A DNA stretch of 64,000 bases. Source: Kofleriaceae bacterium. GTDB taxonomy: Bacteria; Myxococcota_A; Polyangia; Haliangiales; Haliangiaceae. Below are positions 53,691 to 64,000 of the stretch, one piece after another (within the stretch, counting starts at the first letter, position 1; each line of letters opens with the position of its first letter). The stretch is taken from positions 19,433 through 83,432 of the forward strand of contig JALHPV010000003.1 in the NCBI GenBank assembly GCA_022842285.1. The letters run 5' to 3'. Position numbers and translations under genes: made by a program. The notes beneath the pieces were generated by a model. It searched no databases and was not told the DNA's origin. It saw only the letters and a list, made by a program, of their open reading frames with translations.

Positions 53691-54614
53691 TCACAGCGGG
53701 ACGATGCGGTAGGCGTGGTGGATCTTCTGGTCGCGGAAGTCGGGCGGGATGGTCGCGTGGGTCTCGTCGGAGATCACGCGCCCCGCGCCGGCCCACTCGA
53801 GCTTGAAGCGACGCCGGTTGGTGGAGAACCAGATGGTCTCGGCGACGGCCGCGACATCGTCGAGGAGCGCGGCGTGGTCGCGCTGGACGTCCCACGTGTA
53901 GTCCATGCGCTTCGAGTTGCTGAACGTGGGCGGGTCCACCACGCAGAGATCCCAGCGCCGACCCTCGCGGCGGGCAGCGCGCAGAAATTCGCGGACGTCG
54001 GACTGGACGAGCTCGGAGGAGAGGTTGTTGAGCTCGAGGTTCTCGGCCGCCCAGTCGAGGTACGTGCGGGACATGTCGACGGTGGTCGTCGCCATACCCG
54101 CGGCGGCACAGTGGACAGAGAAGCTGCCCGTGTAGGCGAAGAGGTTGAGCATCGTCTTCGCGGGCTCGCGCGCGGCGCGGGTGCGCGTGATGCGATGATC
54201 GAGGAAGAGTCCGGTGTCGACGAAGTCGGCGAGGTTGACGCGGAACTGGTGGCCGCCTTCGCGGACGGTGCGCCAGTGGTTCGTGGTCTCGAGGCGCTCG
54301 TACTGGTGGCCTTCGCGGCGATTGACGAGCCGCTCGCGTTGCTTGACGAAGACCTCGGTCGCGGAGAGCGCGGCCTTGGCGGTCTCGGTCATGGCGGCGA
54401 GCCACTCGTCACCGCCACCGCGCTCGCCGTGCTCGTCGGTGTGGCGGAAGTCGTTGATGACGAGCGCCCCCTCGTAGGTGTCGATCGTGATCGGGAGCTC
54501 GGGGATGTCGCGGTCGTAGACGCGATAGCAGGTGACGCCCTCGCGCTTGGCCCACTTGCCGAGGTGCTTCGCGTTCTTGCGGACGCGGTTCGCGAGCATT
54601 TCGGTTTGCGACAT
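53691..54614 (-). CDS. RlmK-like 23S rRNA methyltransferase domain protein
   Basis: 307 residues from ATG 54614. LNLFAYTGSFSVHCAAAGMA is the SAM-binding motif I and CVVDPPTFSNSKRMDY is motif IV, both as in the RlmK half of E. coli RlmKL, which makes m7G2069 in 23S rRNA. The N-terminal part (about 1-130) has the RlmK-type beta domain; the RlmL half and THUMP domain are absent. Start and upstream stop share a base (TGATG), so it ends the DUF4139 operon. Confidence 0.88.
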   Translation of the reverse strand: MSQTEMLANRVRKNAKHLGKWAKREGVTCYRVYDRDIPELPITIDTYEGALVINDFRHTDEHGERGGGDEWLAAMTETAKAALSATEVFVKQRERLVNRREGHQYERLETTNHWRTVREGGHQFRVNLADFVDTGLFLDHRITRTRAAREPAKTMLNLFAYTGSFSVHCAAAGMATTTVDMSRTYLDWAAENLELNNLSSELVQSDVREFLRAARREGRRWDLCVVDPPTFSNSKRMDYTWDVQRDHAALLDDVAAVAETIWFSTNRRRFKLEWAGAGRVISDETHATIPPDFRDQKIHHAYRIVPL

Positions 54615-56182
54615 CAGACGCCTGCGACGTGCTTCTGGGACTTCACCTTGTATTCGAGCGTGACGGCCCGGCGCCCGTGCGGAGGGAGCTCCACGGACCA
54701 GGAGACCATGCCGCGGTCGTCGAGAGTACGCGCGGTGATCTGCGTCGTCTCCCGGGCTTCTTCGGGGTGCTCGGTCGAGAGCAGGTAGGCATCGGGGGCG
54801 CCGAGCTGGACGTTGACCTGCTCGACCTCGGAGATGGGAATGCGCTCGGTGACAGTGATGGTGCGCGGCGACGCGCCGAGGTTCGAGACCCGCACGGCGA
54901 CGCGGGTCGTCGTCGTGTTCCAGCCGCCGAGGAGCCCGGCGTCGTCGCGGTCCTTCGTCTCGGTGCGATGGACGCGCAGCTCGGACTCGGGGCCGAAGCC
55001 GACGTAGAACTTCTCGTTCGGCCCGACGAAGTCGATCTCCGTCCGGCCCACATACCCGGAGGCCATGACGAGGTCGACGGGGCCGGCGAGGAGCGGGAGC
55101 GGCCCGGGATTCACGATGCGCGCGCGGACGTGGACCCACGACGAGCGCAGGGGGATGGCGACGAGCGAGACCTGCGCGGCGGCCGCGAACCCACCGACCG
55201 GGATCCGGTGCGGGGTCCCGTCGGCGCGGACGGTGGCCGCGGCGGCGGAGAGCACGAGCCCCAGACCTCCGTCGTCGATGCCGGGGACCTCGGGCGCGCC
55301 CGCACTGCCGAGGCCGGCGGTGTGGTGCTCCTGCTCGCGGACCTCGACGGTCACCTGGTCGGGACGGCGGCGGGTCCGGAGCTCGTCATCGACGAGGTCG
55401 GGCGGCTCGACCCCGAGCGACGGGCGCTCGAGCGAGAACGTCAACGCGGCGTCGACCCAGTCCTCGCCGGTCGCTTGCCACACGCACGCCGTGGTCTGCC
55501 ACTGCACCCGGCCCGCGGGGCGATCCAGCACCGCGCGGTGATACGGGCGCCACGCGGCGCCGGGCGTGACGTAGTCGATCGCGAGCGCGATTGCCCCCGC
55601 GGTCTCGACGAGGATGTCGACGTGAAGGCGCGCGGCTTCCTCGCCCGCTTCGGCTTCCGCGCGGGCGATGCGTTGATCGAGCCGACTGATCTGACGGGCC
55701 AGCTCGGCGGAGGCGAGCTCTGCTTCGACGCGGCGGGCCCGTGCGGCGGCCTCGAGCGTGTCGAGCTCGGCGAGGCGTACGGCGGGCGTGGATACCTGCC
55801 GGCCGCGCGTGGCCCCCGTCGCGAGATCGGCGAGCGCGGCGCTCGCGAGCTCGGACAGTGCGTTGGCTTCCGCGGTGGCGGCGGACGACCGCGCGCTCTC
55901 GAGCTCGCGTCGAGCGAGGAGCGCCGTCCGCTCGCGGCGGAGCTCGGACGCCAGCTCCGTCGACTCCGCGGCAGGATCGTTCCAGGGCGCGAGGTACCGC
56001 TCGCAGCGCACGTCGAGCACGCGCGCGCCGGTGGCGATCGCGATCAGCGTCTTGTCGACGAGGACCGGCGAGACGCGTTCGATCGTGATGCGATGCTGGC
56101 CGGCGGCGAGCTCGAACGTACCGGCGCGAGTGACAGCGGCGCGATCCTCGAGCACGGTGACGCGAGAGACGGGCGCGCTCAT
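54614..56182 (-). CDS. DUF4139/MuiA-type protein (proximal to RlmK)
   Basis: 522 residues, no signal peptide. N-terminal DUF4140 (about 5-75, VSRVTVLEDRAAVTRAGTFE), a helical hairpin with coiled coil (about 75-185), and C-terminal DUF4139 beta domain (about 200-515: WRPYHRAVLDRP; TGEDWVDAALTFSLERPS). Members are known as mucoidy-inhibitor-like and have no established reaction. Start overlaps the stop of the larger paralogue upstream (ATGA). Confidence 0.85.
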   Translation of the reverse strand: MSAPVSRVTVLEDRAAVTRAGTFELAAGQHRITIERVSPVLVDKTLIAIATGARVLDVRCERYLAPWNDPAAESTELASELRRERTALLARRELESARSSAATAEANALSELASAALADLATGATRGRQVSTPAVRLAELDTLEAAARARRVEAELASAELARQISRLDQRIARAEAEAGEEAARLHVDILVETAGAIALAIDYVTPGAAWRPYHRAVLDRPAGRVQWQTTACVWQATGEDWVDAALTFSLERPSLGVEPPDLVDDELRTRRRPDQVTVEVREQEHHTAGLGSAGAPEVPGIDDGGLGLVLSAAAATVRADGTPHRIPVGGFAAAAQVSLVAIPLRSSWVHVRARIVNPGPLPLLAGPVDLVMASGYVGRTEIDFVGPNEKFYVGFGPESELRVHRTETKDRDDAGLLGGWNTTTTRVAVRVSNLGASPRTITVTERIPISEVEQVNVQLGAPDAYLLSTEHPEEARETTQITARTLDDRGMVSWSVELPPHGRRAVTLEYKVKSQKHVAGV

Positions 56183-58230
56183 GACTCCCTCCGGTTGCCG
56201 CCGACCAGCTCGTGCTTGCCGGCGATCTTGATCTCGTAGCCCGCGCGCAGCGTCTGCTTCTTGGCGGGCGGCACGGTGATCCGCCAGCGGTAGCCACCGC
56301 GGAGCTTCGCCTGACGGGGCAGGTCGGGGTCAGGCAGGAAGCGGTCCCACGCGGGCTCCACGCGCCCGAGGGTCACCTCGATCTCGTCCTCGCCGTCGCG
56401 CGTGACGGGGACGCGCTCGCGAACCTCCAGCTCGATCGCACGCGGCGAGAGGTTCTCGACCTCGACCGTGATGCTGTGATGCAGGCGGAGGCCGCCGCGC
56501 AGCACGCCGGTGACCTCTTCCTGGAACTCGGTGTTGCGCGCGATCTTCACCGCGGCATCGACGCCGAGCCCGACCTCGACGGTGGCCCCGGGCGCCGTGA
56601 GCTCGAGGTCGCTGGTGAGGAGAAAGCGGCCCTGGTCATAGATGTCGATCGGTCCAGGGAGGAGGGGGCCGGCGAACGGGTTCGCGAGCGTGGCGATCCG
56701 AAACACATCTTGCTGCTCGCGCGGCGTCGCGACGTGGCGCAGCTTCGCGGTGGTGGCCAGGGCCGTGACCGCGAGCGAGTGCCACGCCCCATCGGCGGCG
56801 ATATCGACGCGACCATCGGCGGTGAAGGCGTAGTCGTATGTGTGGGACCACGCCGCGCGACAGCCTGGCGGCAGCGGCAACGCGGCGACGCGCGCCACCG
56901 CCGCGTCGACCTCCGCGGCCCCCGCAGGATCGCCGAAGCCATCGGGGGTCGGGATCAACTGGCCGCGCTGCGGCGACGACGGCGGCGCCATGCGCAGGTT
57001 GCCGTAGTCGAGGCGCGCGGTGGAAGCGGCCGGAGCCATCTCCGATGCGGGCGCTCCTCCCATGGCACCGTCGTCGCGCGGCGCGGAGGAGCGAACCGGC
57101 TGCGGGCCCCCCGGCGGCGGCGCCCCACCCGCCCCACGCGCGAGGAAGCTGCGTGCCTTCTTGGCCTGCGGCTCGGGGGCGAACGCGTTGATGTCGGGCT
57201 TCGGCGCGGCCGCGGCCGGTGCCGACATGATGTGGCCGTGCGGCGGTGTCTGGAAGGCGTCCTTCGCGCGCGACGAATCGTCGTCCCACACCTGCGTGCG
57301 CATCTCGACGGGCGCGGAGGGCTTGTGGGGGGGCCGCGCGCGGTCGTAGTCGGCGTAGAGCGCGCCGGCTCCGACGGGCGCGGGGCGAAAGCCCTTCTTC
57401 GCGGGCTCGTCCTGACGGCGACCGATCTTCTGCGCGGGCAGCTCGGGCAGCGTCGCGAAGCGCGTGGGCTCGGCGGTGGAGAGCACGAGCGTCACCCCCG
57501 TCCAGTCCTCGCCTGCGGCCTGGGCCACGAGGGCGCGCACCTCTACTGTCGCCTGGTCGCCATCGAGGCGCGCCACGTAGCTCGGCACCCAGCGGGCGGC
57601 ACTGACGAGGTACTCGATGATCAGCTCGATCGTCCCCTCCGCGCCGGGGGCAGGCTCGAGCTCGACGTCGACATACGTCCGAAGCTCGTGCAGCTTTGGA
57701 GCGCGATCGCCCGTCGCCCGGGCCACACGATCCTGTTCGGCGGCGAGCACGCGCCGGGCATCGACGACGCGCTGCTTCGCGGCGATGAGCTGCTCGCGCA
57801 GCACCACCTCGCGCTCCGCTCGCGCCGTCACGAGAGCGCGGCGCGCGGCGAGCACGGCCTCCCACGCCGCCGGTTCCTCATCATCCGACGGCGGCTCACC
57901 GATCACGGGCGCCTGCGCCAGGCTGCCGAGCGCCCCTTCGAGTCGTGACTGCTCGGTCTCGGCGAGAGCAAGGGCGCGCTCGGCGGCGCGCACCGTCGCC
58001 GGGGTCTCGGCCGCAGCGGTCGACGCGGCTGGGGCATCTCGCCCCGCAGCCAGCGACGTCGCCACCGACGGCCCGACCACTTCCACTCGCAGGGTGTCGT
58101 CGATCACGGCACGTGGCAGACCGTCGATGCGGACGCGCGTCAGCCGGGCTTCGACGGTGGCGACGCGGCGCACCCGGGCACCGGCGGTGTACAGCGTGAC
58201 GTCAATGATCCGCGCCGTGATCCCCGGCAT
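56179..58230 (-). CDS. DUF4139/MuiA-type protein (distal, larger paralogue)
   Basis: 683 residues from ATG 58230; the frame is open upstream but lacks the family start. DUF4140 at about 1-60 (ITARIIDVTLYTAGARVRRV), coiled coil at about 80-180, DUF4139 at about 210-683 (ARWVPSYVARLDGDQATVEV; AAGEDWTGVTLVLSTAEP). A long Pro/Ala-rich insertion at about 285-420 separates the beta parts and is absent from the smaller paralogue. First gene of a three-gene operon. Confidence 0.85.
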   Translation of the reverse strand: MPGITARIIDVTLYTAGARVRRVATVEARLTRVRIDGLPRAVIDDTLRVEVVGPSVATSLAAGRDAPAASTAAAETPATVRAAERALALAETEQSRLEGALGSLAQAPVIGEPPSDDEEPAAWEAVLAARRALVTARAEREVVLREQLIAAKQRVVDARRVLAAEQDRVARATGDRAPKLHELRTYVDVELEPAPGAEGTIELIIEYLVSAARWVPSYVARLDGDQATVEVRALVAQAAGEDWTGVTLVLSTAEPTRFATLPELPAQKIGRRQDEPAKKGFRPAPVGAGALYADYDRARPPHKPSAPVEMRTQVWDDDSSRAKDAFQTPPHGHIMSAPAAAAPKPDINAFAPEPQAKKARSFLARGAGGAPPPGGPQPVRSSAPRDDGAMGGAPASEMAPAASTARLDYGNLRMAPPSSPQRGQLIPTPDGFGDPAGAAEVDAAVARVAALPLPPGCRAAWSHTYDYAFTADGRVDIAADGAWHSLAVTALATTAKLRHVATPREQQDVFRIATLANPFAGPLLPGPIDIYDQGRFLLTSDLELTAPGATVEVGLGVDAAVKIARNTEFQEEVTGVLRGGLRLHHSITVEVENLSPRAIELEVRERVPVTRDGEDEIEVTLGRVEPAWDRFLPDPDLPRQAKLRGGYRWRITVPPAKKQTLRAGYEIKIAGKHELVGGNRRES

Positions 58231-58308
58231 GTAGACAGATTGCCCCGCCCTCGATGCATGTACTAGGCTGGTCGCCGTCCAAAGCAGTCCGTCAGACAAA
58301 GAGGAAAC

Positions 58309-58749
58309 ATGCTTCGTAAGCTTTCGGTGGTGATGATGTTGGCGCTCGCTGCCTGCGGCAGCGCTCGTCTGGTTAGCCAGGATCCGTCCGGCACGACGTT
58401 CGCTCTCGAAGGCGATCGCAACAAGGCGATGGATGATGCCAACGCCCAGATGACCGCTCAGTGCGGTCCCGGCGCGTACCACATGGTCTCGCAGGGCGAG
58501 TTCGTGATCGGCGAGGACAGCTTCGCCCAGTCCGACACGCAGTACGGCGAGAAGACGTCTCGCAATGGCCGTCGCACGCAGGGTGGCTCCAGCACGCAGG
58601 CGCAGAGCAGCACGCGCCAGGCGACCGAGTGGCGCATCACGTTCGCGTGCAACAACGCGCCGGCGCCCGCGGGTCCGCCGGCTGGTGGTCCGGGCGGTCC
58701 GCCGGTTGGTGGCCCGGGCGGTCCGCCGCCCCCGCCTCCCGGCTACTGA
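58309..58749 (+). CDS. Hypothetical lipoprotein with Gly/Pro tail
   Basis: 146 residues from ATG 58309, with AGAGGAAAC before it. Lipobox LAAC. The mature region (about 17-115) is a small alpha/beta domain (ALEGDRNKAMDDANAQMTA; YHMVSQGEFVIGED; EWRITFACNN). The last 30 residues are Gly/Pro repeats (GGPGGPPVGG). Family not recognised. A nine-pair hairpin follows the stop. Confidence 0.72.
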   Translation: MLRKLSVVMMLALAACGSARLVSQDPSGTTFALEGDRNKAMDDANAQMTAQCGPGAYHMVSQGEFVIGEDSFAQSDTQYGEKTSRNGRRTQGGSSTQAQSSTRQATEWRITFACNNAPAPAGPPAGGPGGPPVGGPGGPPPPPPGY

Positions 58750-58762
58750 GATCGTTGCTCGC

Positions 58763-60433
<1,671 letters not shown>

Positions 60434-60445
60434 GCGCGGACCGTA

Positions 60446-62251
60446 TCACCGGACGGGAGCCGTCGATTGGAAGAGTCCGCTGCCCGACGCGAGGTACAGC
60501 GTGTCGTCGGGTGCGAACCGTTCCCTCCGGACCAGATACTCGCGGTGCGGCAAGCCGGTCAGGGTCAGCGTCTGTACCTCACCGGCGAGGTTCAGGAGCC
60601 CGTAGTGCATGAACCCGTCCGCGCCGTTGGTCCACACGAGCCCGCGGTCGGCGCCGTTGTAGTCACGGACCTGGGGGATCCCTGTCGTCTCCAGAAATGA
60701 CACCGCACCATCCAACGACTGGAAGGTGCGGACCATGTTGTCGTTGACAGTGGCGTAGACGGTGCCGCCCCGCGTCTGCGTGAGGTACGCGACCGTGGCC
60801 GGCATCGGCACCTCGACATCGGCAGTTCGACTCGACCGGACGAGGATCCCCCCGGGCGGAATCCCCATGTCCAGCCACGAGACGAGCAGCTCGTCGTTCG
60901 TGCGGAGCTCGATCACGCTCGCGGGACCGAGGCGGGTCCCGAGGTTCGCGGCCACGTCGCGCTGCGTCCAGGTCCGGCCATCATCCGCGCTCAGGAAGAA
61001 CGTGCCCGACCGGACGATCATGATCGTGCCGTCGCCGAGGACAGCGATCTTGCCGAGGCCGAGATGGTCATACGCCAGCGCGCGCCAGCCGGCGTCGGTG
61101 CGCCGGTACAGGCCCTGATTGGCCATGAGCACCAGCCGCCCCTCGGTATCGAAGGTGAAGTCACCCACACGCTCGCCGGAGATGCGTTCGAAGCCGCTGG
61201 GGATCCACTCGGCGCCGCGGTCGAACGTCTCGTACACGCCGCCGTACGGCCCGCCGAGATCCTCATCGGGCCAGCCGAGCCCGAGCGCGACGCGATCACC
61301 GGTCGCGGCCACGTCGTGGGTGTTGGCGGTGATGCGCTCGGTCCACGTGACGCCACGGTCCGTCGATTCGAACAGGGACATCGGGGCACGAATGGGGAAG
61401 CCGCCACCGGCGCCGCGTCGGTTCGCGATGCCGAGGAGCGAGCCGTCGGAGCGCTCGATGACGTCCGTCCAGAGCGGCGCCAGGTTGAACGGCGTGAGCT
61501 CGGTCCATGACTGTCCGCCGTCGCGCGAGACGAGGAGCCCTCCGCCGCCCGGCGGGTAGTGAAGGATGTCGCCACTGGCGAGGGGCACCAGGCGTCCGCC
61601 GTAGCCCGCACGCGGCCCGGGCGTGACGGTCGTCCAGGTCGTGCCGCCATCGACGCTGCGGCTGAAGGACTGAAAGGTCGACATGATCAGATCGCCGTTC
61701 GCGGCGTAGGTGACGTCGCCCCCGTTCGCGAGCACGTTGCCGCCCCCATTGAAGAGCGGCTGCGGGCCCCAGGTCGCGCCATGATCGTCGCTGCGATACG
61801 CGTACATGGCGGGGTTGTTGTTCGTCAGCGCGACCAGGGCGGCCCCCGTCGACGAGAACGAGAACCGCGCGCCCTCGACGCGTCGGTTGGTGGCCAGCGG
61901 TCCGGCGGGGTCGATCGGCACGATGGTCGGCGTGGTCGCGCCGGGTGCGTAGGTCCGGAGCTCGGTGGCGGTGACGGTGTAGATGGTCCCGTCGGGGCCG
62001 ACGGCCATCCAGATGTGGACCGGATCGGCGTTGATTACCGTGAAGGGTCCGCCCGCGGCCGGCACCTCGACGAGCTTGCCGTCGCTGATCGCGACGAGCG
62101 TGCCAGCGGGTGTGTAGTCGACGGCCGTCGTCTGACCGATCGCGTACGGGAGCTCGACCGGGGCGACGGTCACGTTGCCATCCGTGAGCGGGCCTCCATC
62201 GCCACCGCCACCACACGCGAACAGAGCGACCGCCAGAAGCAACCTGCGCAT
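60446..62251 (-). CDS. Sialidase-like beta-propeller lipoprotein
   Basis: 601 residues from ATG 62251; the frame is open upstream but MRRLLLAVALFAC is the clear lipoprotein signal. Repeated SxDxGxTW-type Asp-box segments (RSDDHGATWGPQ; RSVDGGTTWTTV; SRDGGQSWTEL; STDRGVTWTER; SADDGRTWTQR) mark a six- or seven-bladed propeller of the BNR/VPS10 type. No sialidase catalytic triad is evident. Probably a surface binding protein. Ends 12 nt before the acyl-CoA dehydrogenase start on the same strand. Confidence 0.82.
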   Translation of the reverse strand: MRRLLLAVALFACGGGGDGGPLTDGNVTVAPVELPYAIGQTTAVDYTPAGTLVAISDGKLVEVPAAGGPFTVINADPVHIWMAVGPDGTIYTVTATELRTYAPGATTPTIVPIDPAGPLATNRRVEGARFSFSSTGAALVALTNNNPAMYAYRSDDHGATWGPQPLFNGGGNVLANGGDVTYAANGDLIMSTFQSFSRSVDGGTTWTTVTPGPRAGYGGRLVPLASGDILHYPPGGGGLLVSRDGGQSWTELTPFNLAPLWTDVIERSDGSLLGIANRRGAGGGFPIRAPMSLFESTDRGVTWTERITANTHDVAATGDRVALGLGWPDEDLGGPYGGVYETFDRGAEWIPSGFERISGERVGDFTFDTEGRLVLMANQGLYRRTDAGWRALAYDHLGLGKIAVLGDGTIMIVRSGTFFLSADDGRTWTQRDVAANLGTRLGPASVIELRTNDELLVSWLDMGIPPGGILVRSSRTADVEVPMPATVAYLTQTRGGTVYATVNDNMVRTFQSLDGAVSFLETTGIPQVRDYNGADRGLVWTNGADGFMHYGLLNLAGEVQTLTLTGLPHREYLVRRERFAPDDTLYLASGSGLFQSTAPVR

Positions 62252-62276
62252 CAGCACCACAGTAACATCGGACCCG

Positions 62277-63050
62277 ATGAACCTCCTCCTCGTCTCGCGA
62301 GACGAGCTCGATGGCGACCAGGTGATCCTCCGCGATCGCCGCGCGACCCACGCGCGCGAGGTCATCGGGGCCAAGGTCGGAGGCACCCTGAAGGCCGGCC
62401 TCGTCGGCGGCAACCTCGGGACTGCCATGATCATGGGGGACGATGGGACGACGATCACGCTGCGCGTGGTGTTCGATACGCCTGCGCCCCCACCGATGCC
62501 CGTCGAGCTCGTGCTCGCCGTCCCGCGCCCGAAGGTGCTCTCGCGCACGCTGGAGATCGCGGCGTCCTTCGGCGTCGAGCGCATCGCGCTCACCAACTCG
62601 TGGCGCGTCGACAAGAGCTACTTGAAGTCGCCGCGCCTCGCGCCCGAGGTGCTCGCGCACGCGATCCGGCTCGGCGCCGAACAAGGCGGCACCACGCACG
62701 AAGCGCCCGTGGTGCTCCACGAGCGCTTCATGCAGATGATCGATCACACCGCACCGCCGTCCGGCGAGGCCGCACCGGAGCGTTCGCTCGGTCGCGGGTC
62801 CCGCCTCCCCCCCGGTGCGACTCGCCTTGTCGCTCACCCATCGGCCCCTCCCATCGAGTCCGTGATGCGCGACGGTCCGTGCATCCTGGCGATCGGTCCC
62901 GAGGGCGGCTGGATCGACCGCGAGCTCGAGACGTTCCGCGAGCGTGGCTTCCGTCCGTGTTCACTCGGCCCGGCCATCCTCCGCGTGGAAGCGGCCGTCG
63001 CCGCCGCCCTGGCCCAGCTCACGCTCCTCGCTCGTCTCCGCGAGCGCTGA
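62277..63050 (+). CDS. rsmE: 16S rRNA (uracil-1498-N3)-methyltransferase
   Basis: 257 residues from ATG 62277, 25 nt from the divergent propeller gene. The N-terminal PUA-like domain (MNLLLVSRDELDGDQVIL) and the SPOUT knot (ILAIGPEGGWIDRELE; SLGPAILRVEAAVAAALAQL) match RsmE, which methylates U1498 at the 30S decoding site. PRPKVLSRTLEIAASFGVERI is the family linker. A loop of about 40 residues (SGEAAPERSLGRG) is longer than usual. Confidence 0.9.
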   Translation: MNLLLVSRDELDGDQVILRDRRATHAREVIGAKVGGTLKAGLVGGNLGTAMIMGDDGTTITLRVVFDTPAPPPMPVELVLAVPRPKVLSRTLEIAASFGVERIALTNSWRVDKSYLKSPRLAPEVLAHAIRLGAEQGGTTHEAPVVLHERFMQMIDHTAPPSGEAAPERSLGRGSRLPPGATRLVAHPSAPPIESVMRDGPCILAIGPEGGWIDRELETFRERGFRPCSLGPAILRVEAAVAAALAQLTLLARLRER

Positions 63051-63096
63051 CGACTGGTTCACGCCACCGCTGGCCTGCGTGGCCGCGTCGCGGTCG

Positions 63097-64000
63097 TCAC
63101 ACGATCACGCAGGTGTCGCCGAGCTCGTGCGCCGACAGTCCTGCTCCTCGCGCGAGCGCGAGCATGCGGTCGAGCTGCGCAGCCGACGTGAACGCGCGCA
63201 GCAGATCGTGATGACTCTCGCCGGGCACGTGGAGTCCGCTGACGAGCCCATCGACGATGCGAGGTCGATACGTAGCGTCGAGGCGCAGCGTCGCGACGCC
63301 GGCGCCGGCCCGCGCCTCGCTGGCCTCGAGCGCACGCACGACGGACGTGCCGATCGCGATCACGCGACGGCCGGCCGCCTTCGTCTGCGCGACGAGCAGG
63401 GCGGTCGATCCGGGGACCTCGTACCGCTCGGGGAACGGCAGCATGCGGTCGGCTCGCGCGTCACCGATCGAACCGAGCCCGGCGGCGTGCGTGACGCTCG
63501 CCACTCGAATGCCGGCCCGGCGCGCCGCGAGCAGCACGTCCCATGTCAGCGGCCGCCCTGCCGACGGCATCTCGACGGCCCACGGCCGCGCGGCGTACGC
63601 GGTCTGTACCGACCATAGCGGCAACGGACGATCGCGATGCGAGTACTGCACGGGGCGCCCCGCGGCGTAGAGCGCGGCGATGATCGCGTCGACCGTGGGC
63701 TCGGCCGGTACGCCACCACGCTCGATCACCTCGTCGATGGTGAGCTCGATGCGCGTCCCATCCCACGCGACGACCTGCGCGATGAGCGCACCGATACGCA
63801 CGAACGAGCCAACCGGCATCGAGGGCGCGGGCGCGCGATGCTCTGTACGCGTGCGCCAGTCGCCCGCTCCGAGCACGATGCCGACGAGGCGCGCGCCATC
63901 GACGGGCTCCGACAGCCGCAGCTCGAACGCGGCGCCTCGGGCCGTCGACCCGGCGAGCGACGCCGGCAGTGTCGCGGCGTCATTCACGACGATCAGATCA
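63097..64000 (-). CDS. QueA-like S-adenosylmethionine:tRNA ribosyltransferase-isomerase, 5' truncated by window
   Basis: The frame is open to the right edge; the GTG at 63987 is an internal Val in DLIVVNDAATLPASL, the N-terminal QueA motif, so about 20-40 residues lie outside. Later motifs: VQYSHRDRPLPLWSVQTAYA, SAGRPLTWDVLLAARRAG, SVTHAAGLGSIGD, IAIGTSVVRALEA and VSGLHVPGESHHDLLRAF. This is the variant QueA subfamily often called queuine-synthetase-like, rather than the standard EIDEPFI form. QueA makes epoxyqueuosine in tRNA anticodons. Confidence 0.82.
   Translation of the reverse strand, partial: DLIVVNDAATLPASLAGSTARGAAFELRLSEPVDGARLVGIVLGAGDWRTRTEHRAPAPSMPVGSFVRIGALIAQVVAWDGTRIELTIDEVIERGGVPAEPTVDAIIAALYAAGRPVQYSHRDRPLPLWSVQTAYAARPWAVEMPSAGRPLTWDVLLAARRAGIRVASVTHAAGLGSIGDARADRMLPFPERYEVPGSTALLVAQTKAAGRRVIAIGTSVVRALEASEARAGAGVATLRLDATYRPRIVDGLVSGLHVPGESHHDLLRAFTSAAQLDRMLALARGAGLSAHELGDTCVIV

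Overview
The window is uniformly GC-rich (about 70% by eye), densely packed and has no phage, transposon, CRISPR, rRNA or tRNA gene that I can see. The gene content points to a myxobacterium (Myxococcota; a Haliangium/Kofleriaceae-like relative would fit): a transmembrane Ser/Thr kinase with a long periplasmic tail, a secreted protein ending in a MYXO-CTERM-like sorting signal, a VIT/VWA protein, a thioester alpha-2-macroglobulin, AgmX-like C-termini and about a dozen predicted lipoproteins. This placement is inference, not a database match.

Layout. 1-2541 (minus): 5' end of truA and a VIT-VWA protein with a C-terminal beta-barrel. 2669-7545 (plus): Gld-type ABC operon (ATPase, permease fused to a GldG-like domain, DUF4340 protein). 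7566-10772: DUF2277 protein and Ser/Thr kinase. 10832-15367: three-gene cassette of an unknown 686-residue protein, a small exported protein and an AAA+ ATPase of the kind found with extracellular contractile injection systems. 15522-24776: cell-envelope block with alpha-2-macroglobulin, lysozyme-like protein, Mpo1-like membrane protein and penicillin-binding protein 1C. 24812-30977: NhaR-like LysR regulator, HPF-like protein, and an ABC/HlyD/TolC export operon whose ABC subunit has a degraded ATPase site.

31048-34455 is a small stress-like island: zf-TFIIB protein, wrecked isocitrate dehydrogenase pseudogene, a 65-residue protein coupled to an HPF-like protein, a second NhaR-like regulator, a tiny ORF coupled to a lipoprotein, and a third HPF-like protein. 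A shared sequence motif sits exactly 65 nt upstream of three of its transcription units. NhaR-like and HPF-like genes are neighbours twice in the window, suggesting an old duplication.

34567-41582: CUB-like/Kazal lipoprotein, HExxH-YkgJ fusion protein, and an NfeD-like/SPFH/SPFH membrane operon. 41675-50219: mostly small lipoproteins and outer-membrane proteins, a FEN-type exonuclease and a multihaem cytochrome pair. 50243-58230: xylulokinase-like kinase, ACP-phosphodiesterase-like protein, MarR/enoyl-CoA hydratase pair with a candidate operator, and an operon of two DUF4139 proteins with an RlmK-like methyltransferase. 58309-64000: lipoprotein, AidB-like acyl-CoA dehydrogenase, beta-propeller lipoprotein, RsmE and a QueA-like protein running off the right edge.

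There is no intergenic stretch over 300 bases other than the isocitrate dehydrogenase remnant at 31368-32035.
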